From Symbiodinium kawagutii (Eukaryota; Sar; Dinophyceae; Suessiales; Symbiodiniaceae), in assembly GCA_009767595.1 (NCBI GenBank), contig VSDK01014173.1, positions 88,704-152,703 on the forward strand: a stretch of DNA of 64,000 nucleotides, given 5' to 3'. Shown here piece by piece: positions 33,131 through 44,267 of the stretch. Each line of letters opens with the position of its first letter. Within the stretch, counting starts at the first letter, position 1. The notes beneath the pieces were generated by a model. The model did no database searches and had not been told where the DNA came from. It worked only from the letters and a program-made list of their open reading frames with translations. The translations under genes were made by a program, and so were the position numbers.

Positions 33131-33930
33131 CTACGGGTGTTGACCACAAGTATGAAATTGGAATGAATTAGAAAAATGCATGGCTGGTTCGTATCAAATC
33201 GAAAATTGCAGTTCATATTACGATGTCACTATGCACAGGGGTTGCAATCCCTATTGCTACAAGGTGTTTCTATGGTTCATAGCAGCACTGTAGATAGGAA
33301 GACCGTGCAGCTATCACCACCTCTTCAGGGTTTAAAAACTTGATCATACGGGGGAGTTGGGGGTTGTCAGTTCCAAGGGGACCGATGCCCACAACTTCCC
33401 AGTCCGGTATAGCAATCAATCTTTGCATATGGGATAGTTCGTCTTGGATGGGCAGCTAGGGTTATTTTTTGGGCTATAGCCATAGTGATTGAAACCCATG
33501 AAGTGGTTGGATGAACCAGTGATTCACCATGATGGATGTAACCACACACGAGCACTGGGGGTGCTCATCCAAGTAGTCCACATTTTGGGTTCACTCTAAC
33601 CCATAAATTGGGATTACAACCGCCTTATGGTTGATTATACCGTTGCACCCCTATCCCCTGCTATTTTTGGTGGTTGGTTGTGAACAACCATCACCAACAA
33701 ACACAATATACCAATAAATATGCTGTGTTAATGGTTGAATTCAACCATCCCTGCCATTGTTGGCATAATCATCTCAACGGCCTAGTACCAACAGTTCTAT
33801 ATCACCAAAATCTGGTTCATATGTTAGGCCAACCTACACATGGAACCAACCATAGGACCATAACTGTGCTGCTGGGTTGGTTTAACTGTAACAAGAACAA
33901 CACTCCTCACCCTGGTCTTGCTGGGCGCAG
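33131..33930. other. Unassigned sequence
   Basis: AT-rich without good frames; from 33660 it has CAACCATCACCAACAAAC, A/C-biased. It ends in the acceptor-like GGTCTTGCTGGGCGCAG. Confidence 0.4.
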
Positions 33931-34047
33931 GTCCCTTCGACCTCCGTGACAGTGCCAAACTGCAACAAGATCTCACTGGAAAGTCCTGCAACCCCGACTT
34001 TGTTTTTTCTTTCTGCTTGTTGTCATCGCAATCCGTTGGATTTGATG
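33931..34047 (+). CDS. Candidate internal exon, 39 codons
   Basis: Acceptor GCTGGGCGCAG, donor ATG/GTTGCA, phase 0 at both ends: VPSTSVTVPNCNKISLESPA then RNPLDLM. A competing frame with the same acceptor reads GPFDLRDSAKLQQDLTGKSC and stays open to 34157. Cys/Ser-rich; no family recognised. Confidence 0.35.
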
Positions 34048-34347
34048 GTTGCAACCTAAGGGAATTTACAACCAACAAAAAGAAAACATACGTGTTGTTT
34101 GGTACCCCCAATCGTTACACATTGAAACGTCAATTATTTGACGTGCATGATTGCTAAAATCACATCGATGAATTCAGTTGATGCTTTGACCGGCTTTGAC
34201 CTTTTTGTCTGTGTATATCTGGCAAAAAACATTACGTATTCCATTTGTGCCAGTAGAGGGTCTTGATCGCACTGAACACTATGCGTGGGTTGCTGCACAA
34301 GTGGATCTGCAGATATACATAACACAAATGTACATACTGTATATATG
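34048..34347. other. Unassigned sequence
   Basis: No supported gene; it carries an internal frame continuing from 33918 and AT-rich sequence leading to a family-B repeat. Confidence 0.4.
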
Positions 34348-34448
34348 ATGGTTTCTCAAAATGGGGAACCCCCAAAATAGCTCGGTTTATTAGTATAAAT
34401 GATTAATATTGGATAATTTTGGGGTACCCCCATTTTGAAAAACAGCCA
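34348..34448. mobile_element. MITE-like repeat, family B
   Basis: Ends ATGGTTTCTCAAAATGGGGA and TACCCCCATTTTGAAAAAC; interior TTTATTAGTATAAATGATTA identical in style to 11254-11354. 101 bp. Confidence 0.85.
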
Positions 34449-34463
34449 TATTTTTCTCTCCAT

Positions 34464-34800
34464 CTACACAATTCTAATTACGTGGGTATGGTTCAAACCC
34501 GACATGCCAAAGTAACCACAACCACAGTCACTGTATGCTGCCTCATATAATTGCATCTGCGTCGAAGCTATGCCTTCTTTGGTACCCTTTGTGCGATATA
34601 GTATGTGGTGCGACTGGCCTTGGTCTATCAACAGACCTGCCATTGCCTGGCGTGTTCCATGACCCCATGGATACACATGACCCACATCCCAAAGCCAGTC
34701 CTTGCACTCGGCTTCCCACGCACCACACTCGAAAACTGTGGATAGCACGCACCTGGCACCAGCACTGGCCGCGGGGAAGGTTGGAAAAAAACAATCTGAT
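34464..34800 (-). CDS. Candidate exon, minus strand
   Basis: After a pyrimidine-rich acceptor (TGTTTTTTTCCAACCTTCCC, then CGCGGCCAG, minus sense) the frame reads GARCVLSTVFECGAWEAECK, then DWLWDVGHVYPWGHGTRQAM, then ILYRTKGTKEGIASTQMQLY and YSDCGCGYFG. The Cys/Trp-rich, compact sequence looks like a genuine extracellular or metal-binding fold, but I do not recognise it. The frame continues upstream to 35003, where composition is weaker and probably intronic. Confidence 0.4.
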
Positions 34801-34952
34801 TTAGAAACTTTGGTACGTGAAAGGCACCATGTGAAACTGAGATGCTGTCGCGTGGAAGAGTCAGTGGTGATGGCAAATGAACATTTATGAAAACTGTCCA
34901 AGGCTGAAAAAACAAAAGGCACAATCGACATGAAACTGTTGGACGTTGACCC

Positions 34953-35170
34953 CGGGAAAATGTGCAGTTTGCGCATCTGCTGCTGCCTGTGCCCCTTGAG
35001 CAATTGCAGCTGCTCGGCGGTTTATCGGGTCGCCGCTGCCCCACTCAATGACCTTGGCCGAAAACAATGGGTTGGGATGAGGCCAGGCAAGCTCACAAAC
35101 TTGGGATTCGACTGGACGCCTGCAAAAGGCTTGGCGCGCCCCAAGCCACGGGGGCAACCCCGAAATCAGA
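34953..35170 (-). CDS. Candidate exon, minus strand
   Basis: Minus frame GLPPWLGARQAFCRRPVESQ, then VCELAWPHPNPLFSAKVIEW, then GSGDPINRRAAAIAQGAQAA and DAQTAHFPG, followed by GTCAAC, a possible donor. It would precede the 34464-34800 exon in the same gene, with an intron of about 150 bp. The Ala/Gln-rich end looks helical. Product unknown. Confidence 0.4.
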
Positions 35171-35612
35171 ATCACGCGCTGTGGCCTATTCTAGAATTTG
35201 TTCAGGTTGATATGCCTGGGATGTGCTCAAGTGAAGCACCTGTGCCAACATGTCTGATCTTCGCAAAAAGCTTATTTGTGTTTGCGCTTCGAAAAGGTCA
35301 ACGGGCCTGCGATTCGAGCTCGGCTTCAAGGCAAGGGAAACGAGTGAAGGAAAGTGAAGTGCTGCTTCTGGAAGAAAATGTGTACAAATATTTTTGGAAA
35401 GCCGCATTTTTCCAAACGATATCTCTTGTGCCGCGGGCAAAAGAACATGGCGCGTGCACGTTGCAGGAATGACCTTACGTGTTGCCCTCGACGACAGGAA
35501 CGCGAAATGCTACGGGGATGCCCCTTTAATGAAATTTTGGCGCTGCTCAGACCAGCCAAGACCCAGCGCGCAGTTCCAAACAACTTGTTTCACGCGTGTG
35601 CGCGCCAAGCAG
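35171..35612. other. Coding-like region open on both strands
   Basis: Frames at 35186-35440 (minus), 35326-35583 (minus) and 35394-35654 (plus) all have ordinary composition. Probably contains a further minus-strand exon, but no boundary is clear. Confidence 0.3.
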
Positions 35613-35807
35613 TCAAGGTCCTCGAGTGGATGTGACAGCAAGGGACATATGTAGCGTGTCGTATCCTATGGTATCCTCTTCTTCCAGTTTCGCAGGCAAT
35701 CCGTACTGAACTGTGGCTGCCCGTTGCGCAGAAAAGTTTTTGAACATTGTTGTCTCCAGGCTCTGGGTTGAATTCTTCTCTTCGTGAGCCGGAAACCGTT
35801 TGGCCAC
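35613..35807 (-). CDS. Candidate exon, minus strand
   Basis: Minus frame of 64 codons: MAKRFPAHEEKNSTQSLETT, then MFKNFSAQRAATVQYGLPAK, then LEEEDTIGYDTLHMSLAVTS. The hydrophilic, balanced sequence ends at TGA just after TRGP. It may be the first exon of a minus-strand gene running down through 34464, since its ATG lies upstream of the other candidates. Confidence 0.35.
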   Translation of the reverse strand: MAKRFPAHEEKNSTQSLETTMFKNFSAQRAATVQYGLPAKLEEEDTIGYDTLHMSLAVTSTRGP

Positions 35808-35898
35808 AGGGTTCTAACCGAAGACCAGGGACCGGGAACAACGATGAGTCAATAGACATGCATGCGATGTAAGAGTAGCCTCCGCATGAAAATAGCAC

Positions 35899-37329
35899 AT
35901 GAACAGATATGTGTAATTAAAGGACTGTAAAGGCATATGTAGAAAGATATTTGCATACAGGCATAAATGCAGACGCAATCAAATATAAGCATACAAGTTT
36001 AATGTTCATATGCAAAACATGTATACGAAGACAAACAAAAAAGAAGGTCATGTGTTTTTGTGCAACTAGCAAACAAACATGTGTGACCAAATTAGCAGGA
36101 ACAAACCAAACATCATCAACCACACACATATCACATATCAGCACATTTATGAACAAAGAATGAATGTGACATTTCAATCAGGATTTCATAAAAAGAACCG
36201 TGGCTGCTTCACAGCAAGGGCAAGGAGCATAGCAAGGATACGCTGACTAAGAAACCGGATGATGCTGAATGATGCTGAATGATCATTCCCAGGTCTCCAA
36301 GTTATTAAGTAAGGTATTCCAGCTGTTCCCTATCCTGGTTGTCCTCTATACAAAGTGGATCCCCAACAACCTATAGGCTATTTAATACCTCGCTTAAGTA
36401 GGGTTAAGTACCACTTATAGGGGTTGCAATACAACTCATTGTTGCTGGCGGCCTTGCAATACTGTTGTGGGGCCCAAATAAACGAAATTCGCCACTGAAA
36501 ACCCCAGAGATTGTTTCAGTAGTGAACTCACTGAGCCTCAAAAATCCACATGTGCTGGCTACTTCATCAGGGTGAATCATGAGTTTCTACTGGTTGTTGG
36601 TAATAGTTCACCACTTGTTTACAAAACTCCATAAGCAACTATCCATCATCATGATCCAGTTGTTCTTTGCCATTGTGAATAATGGCAAACCAGTCAATTA
36701 CCAAAAGTATCCAATCATGGTAATTCATGACGCTTACCACCCACATTTTCATAAGAGCCAACCATTCTTAATGATTCATGATCAATCAAAGGGCACGAGC
36801 AAGGGCTGATCAAAGGGCATGACCAAGCGCCAAAATATATGGGTGACAATCATCATCCATGTGATGAGTCAGAATTTCACCATCTGGCGTGGATAAATCC
36901 CTGGAACGGCATCAGCAACCTGAATTCAGTCATAAAAACATCTGGCTGCTTGTCTATTCATATGATATCGGGCTTGTCTGAATCCATTCTGAAAATTCCT
37001 CTTAGCCAACTAATACATTTTAGATTGGGAGATACAGGATAGAATCATGGCTCTATGATCCATATCGATCACATTCCCTCTCCAAAGTTATGAAACTTGT
37101 GCACTCTATCCTCAGTTCACAAAACAAAAATTTATAAAACAACCCCTTCCTGTGATGATTGTTCCAGTCGCAGCATCACGTTCGTGGGGGTGCAAGTTCT
37201 AATCTCCTCCCTCTATGTCAGACCTCTTCACCAACATGTTTTCCTACCAAACTACTGGGCTTCAGTGGTTCACAACAAGGTGAAGGGACCGGCATGGACC
37301 TTTTCTGATGCAGAGCAAGCTGCTCATTT
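35899..37329. other. Unassigned AT-rich sequence
   Basis: 35930-36170 is rich in CATAAATGC/ACAAACATG words, A-biased. Later parts hold ATGATGCTGAATGATGCTGA (36260), a short tandem, and weak frames (36579-36809, 37097-37462). No gene supported. Confidence 0.4.
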
Positions 37330-37473
37330 GGCTATTTCTCAAGTCATAGGGGTACCCCCCATATCATCCTGTATGTTTATCATCCATAGTTATAAACATC
37401 ATCCTTTCTATTCATCATCGATAGTCTATAAACCAACCATAACTTGGGGTCCCCTATTCTGAGAAACCACCAT
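37330..37473. mobile_element. MITE-like repeat, family B (expanded interior)
   Basis: Ends GGCTATTTCTCAAGTCATAG and CCCCTATTCTGAGAAACCAC. At 144 bp it is about 40 bp longer than other copies because of duplicated CATCATCC/CATCATCGATAG interior words. Confidence 0.7.
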
Positions 37474-38080
37474 TTTGAGTGATGCTTGGTATCGATCCAA
37501 CAGCAGCTCCTGGCCACTTATTGTGAATCCCAGGTTGTGGACTTTGATGATCCTCAGCGAACTAAGCCCAGCTAACCAACCAGAGTGGCTTGATTGTAAC
37601 CTGGCGAGAGAACATGAGGAAATCCCAGTGATTTTCTTCATCCCTAGAAAAACCAGCATAGATCATGAGCACCGGACATTAAACCAACATAGAGCTGGAG
37701 AACGAACCATTTTTGGCTTCCGATTAAAACCTATGACTGCTACCTGCTTAAGTGCGTTAGTCATCAGTAACCGATGTTGATATCAACCTTTTTTGCATGA
37801 CCCGTTGTGACCAAGGTTGTTGACCACTTACAATTTGGACGCTGTGACCCGTGAAAGACAGTAATGGTCCACGAACAGGGCTGGTGGGTCGGAGACCCAT
37901 CGTTGCCACCGTGCCATCCTACTGGTAGTTCACCATTCACCCTCGGGACGGCGCAACACCACGTGCACAACACCGTTGCAACATCGTTTTCAGATTCGCA
38001 AGTTGGTGACTACAGGAGCCCCAAAATCGCAAGGTCGCTATCAAAACCGTGAGACTCTGGCTGGTCACCAGGGAACAAAG
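37474..38080. other. Unassigned sequence with a small GC-rich block
   Basis: The plus frame 37475-37780 is open (LDCNLAREHEEIPVIFFIPR) and could be an exon; it has no paired splice evidence. A GC-rich patch at 37880-37970 is open on both strands. Confidence 0.3.
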
Positions 38081-38189
38081 TGGTGGTTTCTTAAAATGGG
38101 GGTACCCCCAAACCATCCAATATTAAACCAATTCTGTTAAGTCACAGACCGACAATTTTTGGGGGTCCCGTATTTTGAGAAACCACCAA
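38081..38189. mobile_element. MITE-like repeat, family B
   Basis: TGGTGGTTTCTTAAAATGGG and CGTATTTTGAGAAACCACCA ends with GGGGGTACCCCC and GGGGGTCCC just inside. 109 bp. Confidence 0.9.
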
Positions 38190-38760
38190 CTGGTTACCTT
38201 TGTTGGGATATGAACTACTTGCCATGTCTCGGTTGGTTGATACCCATCCCCATACACCTGCTGGTTCGGGGGCAATTCCCTGGGTTACAACGCCGAAAAC
38301 TGGGTTCTTTTTCAGAATAAATCCACCAGGCGTTTGACATCGCGGTCACAACTGAAAGGTTGGATGGACATCCCAGCAAAGGTAATGTATTCGATCGTAT
38401 TCGTTTCATTTTTTGGGATGAAGCATCAAGCCTCAAATTTTGGATTCATGGACCTCCATCACACCATGGTTGATCATGGTAAAGCCATGGCCACTGAGTA
38501 GAACTTCGCAACCATAAATCAACAACTAGGGCGACCTTAACCATCTGGCGACCATTCAGGGCGACTTTCATATCAACCATCACTACTCACTGGGTCCCAA
38601 CTGCAGGGGATGGCCGCTTTGCTTTAAGACTCAGGTAGGAGTTGATGACACCTCCCTCTTTGCGTATATCAAACCAAACAAGATGGTTAATCATGGTTTA
38701 AGATGGCAATCAGTGAATGACTCATATGCCCACACCCCCTGTCAATCAGCAAGCATATTT
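38190..38760. other. Unassigned sequence
   Basis: GGGCGACC/GGCGACCATTCAGGGCGAC words repeat near 38527-38568. No supported gene. Confidence 0.4.
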
Positions 38761-38873
38761 GGCAGTGGGTCAAAACCCGGTACCCCTGGTTCCCCTATCA
38801 TTAACCATTGTTTTCCCGATTATTGTTGGTGGAAATTCCCCATTAGTTGGTTGATTAATAGTGACCCATAGCC
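38761..38873. mobile_element. MITE-like repeat, family A (reference copy with target duplication)
   Basis: GGCAGTGGGTCAAAACCCGG and TAGTGACCCATAGCC ends. The hexamer ATATTT occurs immediately on both sides (38755-38760 and 38874-38879), a plausible target-site duplication that fixes the element ends. 113 bp, no coding capacity. Confidence 0.9.
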
Positions 38874-39260
38874 ATATTTCATCATCCCCTGATTTACCAT
38901 GCAGAACAAACGATGATTAAGCATCATCGACCAGTGTTCAAGATCGCCAAGCAACGACTCTACAATCAACACTCAGCTACGACAAACCTGTATTACAATT
39001 CGCTAACGATCAAGCAGCTTGTGGGTAATACTGGTTGAATTACTGGTTTCTAAGCATTAACTATTCCTATGGGGCGAATCTTGTGGTGTTCATTAACCAG
39101 TATTAGCCAGAATTAGCCACTATTCATTTACTAGTATTACCCCAGTCTTGCAAACAAACCAACTTGAATCAACCTGTATTACACCAGCATTACCCAAGCA
39201 CTACCCAACTATTACCCCAAGTATTACCCCAGTACATCAACGATTTTCCAGGGTTTGCAG
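38874..39260. other. A/C-rich low-complexity sequence (putative intron 3' part)
   Basis: TATTACCCCAGTATT, AACCTGTATTACACCAGC and ACCCAAGCACTACCC words, ending in the acceptor-like CCAGGGTTTGCAG. Confidence 0.55.
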
Positions 39261-39350
39261 CATCACACGGCAGGTGTTGCTGCCGCCCAGACCCATTCAT
39301 TCACGGAATGTCGTGGCGTCTGCGTTGGAACCCGAACACCAGCGCCTGGG
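39261..39350 (+). CDS. Candidate internal exon, 30 codons
   Basis: Phase-0 frame HHTAGVAAAQTHSFTECRGV then TRTPAPG before GTGGGG. A second frame is open through 39405 (VLLPPRPIHSRNVVASALEP, then EHQRLGWGLGERLAKAPGAE) and covers the rest of the island, so the exon may be longer. GT-rich repeats begin at about 39417. Confidence 0.35.
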
Positions 39351-40560
39351 GTGGGGTCTCGGTGAGCGGCTGGCGAAGGCGCCCGGTGCCGAGGAAAATC
39401 AGGGTGGCCAGCCATTACTAGTGGTAAAGGATGGTAAATGGTGGCTAATCATGCTTGATTTTGTGGTGGAAATCAACAATTAAACGATATTGAAAATAAT
39501 ATGATGCTTGTTTGTGGTTGACATCGGACAAATGATTCATACTGGTTTGTTATGGGTTAATGACAACTGACTATCCTGAGTTATACTTCTTCAAAGAGGG
39601 TCGAAATAGATACGCCATATTAGGCTACTCTATGCCATCTGTTCACCAACCTTGTTATCATATCGCATGCTATGTGGGTGTATGCATAAATGACGGTACC
39701 CCCCACCCATCCCTAAGTGATCACCAATAAGGTAACCAACCACCTATGGAGGTACATCATGATCATGTACAAACCCATACCACCCAACTGGGAGCGCGGC
39801 AACCATGCAACTCAGTAGCATGCTTCAGTACCCCTGGTGGAAGCAACCATGGTTCGATCGCCAAGCCACTAACGAAGCATTAACAAATATAACTCTTGTT
39901 CATAGCAACAATACTAGTTCAGGGCTTTGGAAAAGGATACAGGCTACCACCAACCAACCAACACAACCAACCAACTTATGGCTTCGCCAGCGCATAGCGC
40001 CAGCTGCTCCGAGGCGCGAAAACCATAGGTGGCTTCGGGCTGCCAGCCCGGAGACGCCTCATCAGTGCCTGGCGAAATGCTGGTGCTTCTGATGGTTCAC
40101 AACCAGTCATGTTGGGTCTCAAAAACAACAGGGTAATGACAGGGGTACCCAACATGACGGGTAATCTTTAACAAGGACAAAAGGAAGCAATTAGTAACTT
40201 TGATTTTGAAAATGGTTTAGGACAGGGGTTTACAAGGGTTAATGGCTAATGACAGGACTCAATAACTGGTGATAAGTGTGAATTGGTTTGACTGTTAATT
40301 CGTTATCGTTGGTGATGGCTCAGCCTCGTTGTTGATCATCGTTGGTAAGCAATATTGGATGATGGGTCAGAGCAGCGCATACATCACTGTGCACGGCTTA
40401 GTGTGATTGGGGTCAAAGATGGTTGATCATTCCACAGTTGATCATCCTTGTCGAGAGATGACAAATACAGTACTACCCAGTGATAACGTCCTAGTACTGA
40501 TTCTAACTTGTTGGGGGTTTCAACATGGTTCAACCACTCTGACAACTATAGCCTTTTCCC
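39351..40560. other. GT-rich then mixed sequence
   Basis: GGATGGTAAATGGTGGC from 39417 and GTTGATCATCGTTGGTAAGC at 40332. CAACCAACCAACACAACCAACC lies at 39951-39972. A GC-rich patch at 39975-40080 contains palindromic CTTCGCCAGCGC and GCCTGGCGAAATG. No gene named. Confidence 0.4.
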
Positions 40561-40690
40561 TTATGTCACAGCGCGCCCGCGGCCCCCCGCGAAGAGCACA
40601 CTCAGTCTGTGGATGTCTTCAGCCACGCGCACGGGGCACAGTGAACATCCGATGAACGTCGCAATTTTGGCCGATTCTCAAAAAAATCAT
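40561..40690 (-). CDS. Small GC-rich coding-like island
   Basis: The minus frame reads KIATFIGCSLCPVRVAEDIH, then RLSVLFAGGRGRAVT. A plus frame (TARPRPPAKSTLSLWMSSAT) is open as well. Its position just downstream of the 40739-41676 minus candidates favours minus. Confidence 0.25.
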
Positions 40691-40738
40691 CTTCATGGCC
40701 CGCCCTTCCGTCTGCATCGATCAGTGTGAACTCTTTGA

Positions 40739-41415
40739 TCAGCTGGTCCTATTGGGTTCAATCACGTTGGACACCCGCCCAGCCACGTGCGCAACGAACA
40801 AATGCTCGTGGGAGACCGTCAAAACTACATAGAACTTTGCTGCGGGATTGATGACCAAAGCCTCATTCCTGGCACCAGGATGGAAAGGTCTCAAAAGAAG
40901 TGTTCGGGGACCCTTTTGTTTTCTTGACACATTCGTCGCTGCTGTCTTCCGTTCTTGCCAGCTTCCAATCAACAACTCATCGCCTCTATCGCAATTGATG
41001 TGCATATCAACATTGCATTTGCCTTGCTTGAAAAACATCACCAAACACTGCAACCACTTGCATCGGAAAACATGGTCTTGTAGCCCCGCACCTGTTTACC
41101 CAATCCCTGCACATAAAGGGAAATGATTTTCCGCTTTGACACACTTGGAAATACCTGTTCAGGAAGCAGGGCAGAAACGTTGCCCACCACATGGCTAGTC
41201 AAGCAACTCCGCTCCGGGCGTTTGAGTGCGCGCCCACCTTTGCCTCGGTCACGCCCACAGCCGCGGGTTGTCTTTCTCCACTTGGACGAAGCAGGGTTCT
41301 CTCCCACTTTGGAAAAACTTGCAACTCTGGACGCGTAGAGCTGCAGGATGCTTTGCAATTCAGGCTTTCGGGAGACGAACGCGGCGTAGTCTACAACATA
41401 TCCAAGTTCATGGAT
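40739..41415 (-). CDS. Candidate exons of a minus-strand gene or pseudogene
   Basis: Two minus frames join here. The upstream one (41415-41045) reads HELGYVVDYAAFVSRKPELQ, SILQLYASRVASFSKVGENP, then SCLTSHVVGNVSALLPEQVF and KRKIISLYVQGLGKQVRGYK. The downstream one (41040-40739), in a different frame, reads KCNVDMHINCDRGDELLIGS, then EALVINPAAKFYVVLTVSHE and HLFVAHVAGRVSNV. The junction near 41045 needs an intron or frameshift. EALVINP...AKFY resembles ALTIDP...AKFY at 32.1 kb, so the two loci may be copies. No enzyme family recognised. Confidence 0.4.
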
Positions 41416-41720
41416 GATGGATGGTTTCTGCCCCCCCCACCCCGCCCACCCCATGAGCGTCGTGTGACGCGCACAAGACGGTTGAGATCCGTACAGACAT
41501 GACGTCCCCCACGGAACATGAACGTGATTGGTGCGTACGGGCGAGCATGAACACGCCACCTTAACCCGACCCCACGTAAGATCAGCGTCTTGTGACGCGC
41601 GCAAGAAGGCTGAAACCGCCAGAGCATGAACATGCCTGGTGTGGGCTCGTGTAGGTGAACATTGACATCCGACCACCCCAACCTACCCCACCCACGCCTA
41701 CGGAAACCTGTACAGGCTGT
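41416..41720. repeat. GC-rich tandem duplication, about 127 bp period
   Basis: GAGCGTCGTGTGACGCGCAC at 41455 recurs as CAGCGTCTTGTGACGCGCGC at 41582, and CCCCCCCCACCCCGCCCACC (41432) has a partner in CCACCCCAACCTACCCCACC (41674). Minus frames through it (SCLYGSQPSCARHTTLMGWA) repeat themselves accordingly. Confidence 0.65.
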
Positions 41721-42030
41721 GCGAAGTGGACGTCAAACCCGAATTCCCTGCAAAAAAACGTACGTGCGAGTTGCTCGCATGCGTTTACACGTGAGCCACC
41801 AACCAAACCAGATCTTGGGGAAAATGAACATCTTTACAACCATCAGTAATGGTTTCTAACCACCCAGGAACAGACCAAACAACCAAACCTGGACAGCACC
41901 CAGGGAAGCGCCTTCAAACAGCAGCAAGTTCAGAGGCTGACTTCTGGGCATGGGCGGAATCCTCCACAGCGCCATTGTGTGCGCCACGCAGATCACACTT
42001 TGGGAAAACATCGGTGGCTAAATAATGGTG
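41721..42030. other. Unassigned sequence with a small GC-rich block
   Basis: 41900-42005 is GC-richer (GAGGCTGACTTCTGGGCATG) between A/C-rich CAGACCAAACAACCAAACC and GT-rich DNA, so it may be another exon; no frame is compelling. Confidence 0.3.
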
Positions 42031-43673
42031 GTTCATTAAATATCAAAAACACTAATTGATAGTGATTGATTGACCTTTGTTGACGGTTAATGAATGGTTG
42101 ATAATACCTGGTAAGTGTGGTTAGTTGATGGTTAAAACAGGTATACATACTCAATGATGATAATCAGAGTTGATGATGGTGAATAGCGGTTGGGTATATA
42201 GGGATTCACTTGTTATTGTCGTTGCCGGCAAACAAAAATGGGATTGCTGATGAAGAACCATGACTGGTAAGAATTGGAACAATTATCATCAACAATGGCT
42301 GGCCATTGCACAAGCAGAGGTCCTGCTTAGCAATTCATTGTTACATAATCCTTATCGGTCTCTAGTGGTGAGTAGCGGTTGATGAATGCTGAACGAAACA
42401 GTGACAAAACATCACTTAACATTTTCAACTCTGATGAATTGCGGGTACACAATTCTTCTGATTCCATTTGGTCATGCGTGATCATGGCTGATAAACTGAG
42501 GGCGAATGAAAGCCGCAACACATAGGACGACTATTGGTTAACACTCCTGGATAATTGATAAAAACGGCCTACCCTGGCTCGCATTTTCGATGAGGTCGAT
42601 TGAGCGCAAACCCCATTCCTAGCAGATAACCGTTGATAACCGATTTGGTAAATATATCTATATGAAATCATGAGTATCAACTAAAATCAAATGCCGGTCA
42701 GCTGTTTTCTTGAGCCATCTTTGGTTACCATTAATGAACATCTACTAATGATCAGCTTTGCGTTTAGTAAGATGGTTTAGAAACCCCAAAGCAAATTCAT
42801 GAGTCTTTGGAGCACGGCTTTGCAGGGGTTTCCTCCATGACAATACCACGGACCCATCGAAACCAGGGTCCTAGCAATGGGCAAATCCGTGTCGGCCCCA
42901 GGAATTTGCGAATGCCTCAGCGACTTTGGAAAGCTCAAGGGTTAGTGCGCACCAAGTCGTCATTGTCAACCATACCATGAACCATAGCTAGGATGTTTAA
43001 TCCGTTTAAGCATCAACCAACCATAACCAACCACAACCAACTATCAACCATCATCACTCCACCATGCATAATTCCAAAATTGGACGAACCACGAAACATT
43101 GTTTCCCAATCTGGATTCTCAGTAAATCATGACTCTTGATCATCAACAGCCACTACTTGTCATTCGAAAATCATGAGCCGTTGGTGATTGCGTACAGTTG
43201 TGATACGAATGCTTAAGGACCATTGGCGATGGTGATTCGTATCAGGAACCACTAGCCATTGGAGGTTATGTTTCATCCGTGGTGATTGAATTGAAAACTA
43301 ATGGAAAATATAAAGGACTCATTTTATTAGACACCAACCATGGCTGACCATGTTGAACTTCTGAGGGCCACGTTGGACTTTCATTAGCCGTCAAGACTTT
43401 TCCTGGACCATCATTGACAACTGCCTGTCACAATGGCAGGGACACGCAATCACTAACCATCACCATCAAACCATTCACCAATTCACCAGTATCGATTACT
43501 GTAATGAAAAAATATATGTAATCAACAGTTTTATGTAATAACGACTGGTCAGTGGTTCACCTTTCCACTCAACGTACAACATGTTTAACCGCCTCCACTG
43601 CGCATCATCGCCCTTTTTGGCCAAAACAACTAACAATTTGGGGAACTATAGGAAAAATAAAGGCTAGGTGCGG
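42031..43673. other. Low-complexity sequence, GT-rich then A/C-rich
   Basis: GT-rich to about 42250 (GGTTGATAATACCTGG, GTTGATGATGGTGAATAGCG); 42960-43160 and 43440-43490 are A/C-rich (ACCATAACCAACCACAACC, CATCACCATCAAACC). No supported gene between. Confidence 0.5.
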
Positions 43674-44066
43674 CTAGGTAGTCCGATCCGCCCATCCAAA
43701 CATGCACATTGCACACAAGCAGTGGACGATCCTGAAGAATGGGGCAAAATCAACTGAGCAATCGCAGGCGGCAATCAGTGTCCTGTGAGGTTTGCGCGCA
43801 GCGTCCACAAAAGCGCGGTATTCAGGACCGTTAAAATGCCAAGCGTCTGAAACACGCTGGAGCTCCGGGGTGGTTGCCATGTCAAAATTTTGTGGTGGGG
43901 CAACGAAACGGCTCCCTAACCGGGATCTTTGGCGAGGTCGTAGTTCTCTTGCCCCAATATCAGTCCAGCCGGGGGGTGAAACGGTGAAACAGAATTCATG
44001 CGCTGGGCAGTCTACGGGATGATCATGAACCAGCCACTCGCTATCAAGTAGTTCTATCGGCGTCAA
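43674..44066 (-). CDS. Hypothetical protein fragment, minus strand
   Basis: Minus frame of up to 130 codons: SEWLVHDHPVDCPAHEFCFT early, then DMATTPELQRVSDAWHFNGP, EYRAFVDAARKPHRTLIAAC and DCSVDFAPFFRIVHCLCAMC. The balanced composition with clustered Cys near the end looks real. The overlapping plus frame (43792-44022) is less protein-like. It could be an exon upstream of the 40.7-41.4 kb minus candidates. No family recognised. Confidence 0.4.
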   Translation of the reverse strand: MTPIELLDSEWLVHDHPVDCPAHEFCFTVSPPGWTDIGARELRPRQRSRLGSRFVAPPQNFDMATTPELQRVSDAWHFNGPEYRAFVDAARKPHRTLIAACDCSVDFAPFFRIVHCLCAMCMFGWADRTT

Positions 44067-44267
44067 TCATGCTTTGCCAGACTTGACGTCGAAACGCTCA
44101 CTGCTGTCCACATCGATGCTATCAGTGTCACATCGTATGTTCATCAGACTCTGCGCCAAATGCAGAGTCAGACAGTTCCACAAGGTTTCGGATTTCCGTA
44201 TGACACATTGTGACTTTCCAGCTATCCTAGTGTTCATCTATCAAAAGCCATGGGCATTGGTCCATAT
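44067..44267. other. Unassigned sequence
   Basis: Plus frame 44074-44325 is open into a repeat and has no splice support. Confidence 0.35.

Noticed and set aside
42705-42730. CTTGAGCCA...GGTTACC resembling the reverse complement of the dinoflagellate spliced leader
   Set aside because: Only about nine bases match contiguously; similar GAGCCA words are common here (6308, 19697), so chance is likely.
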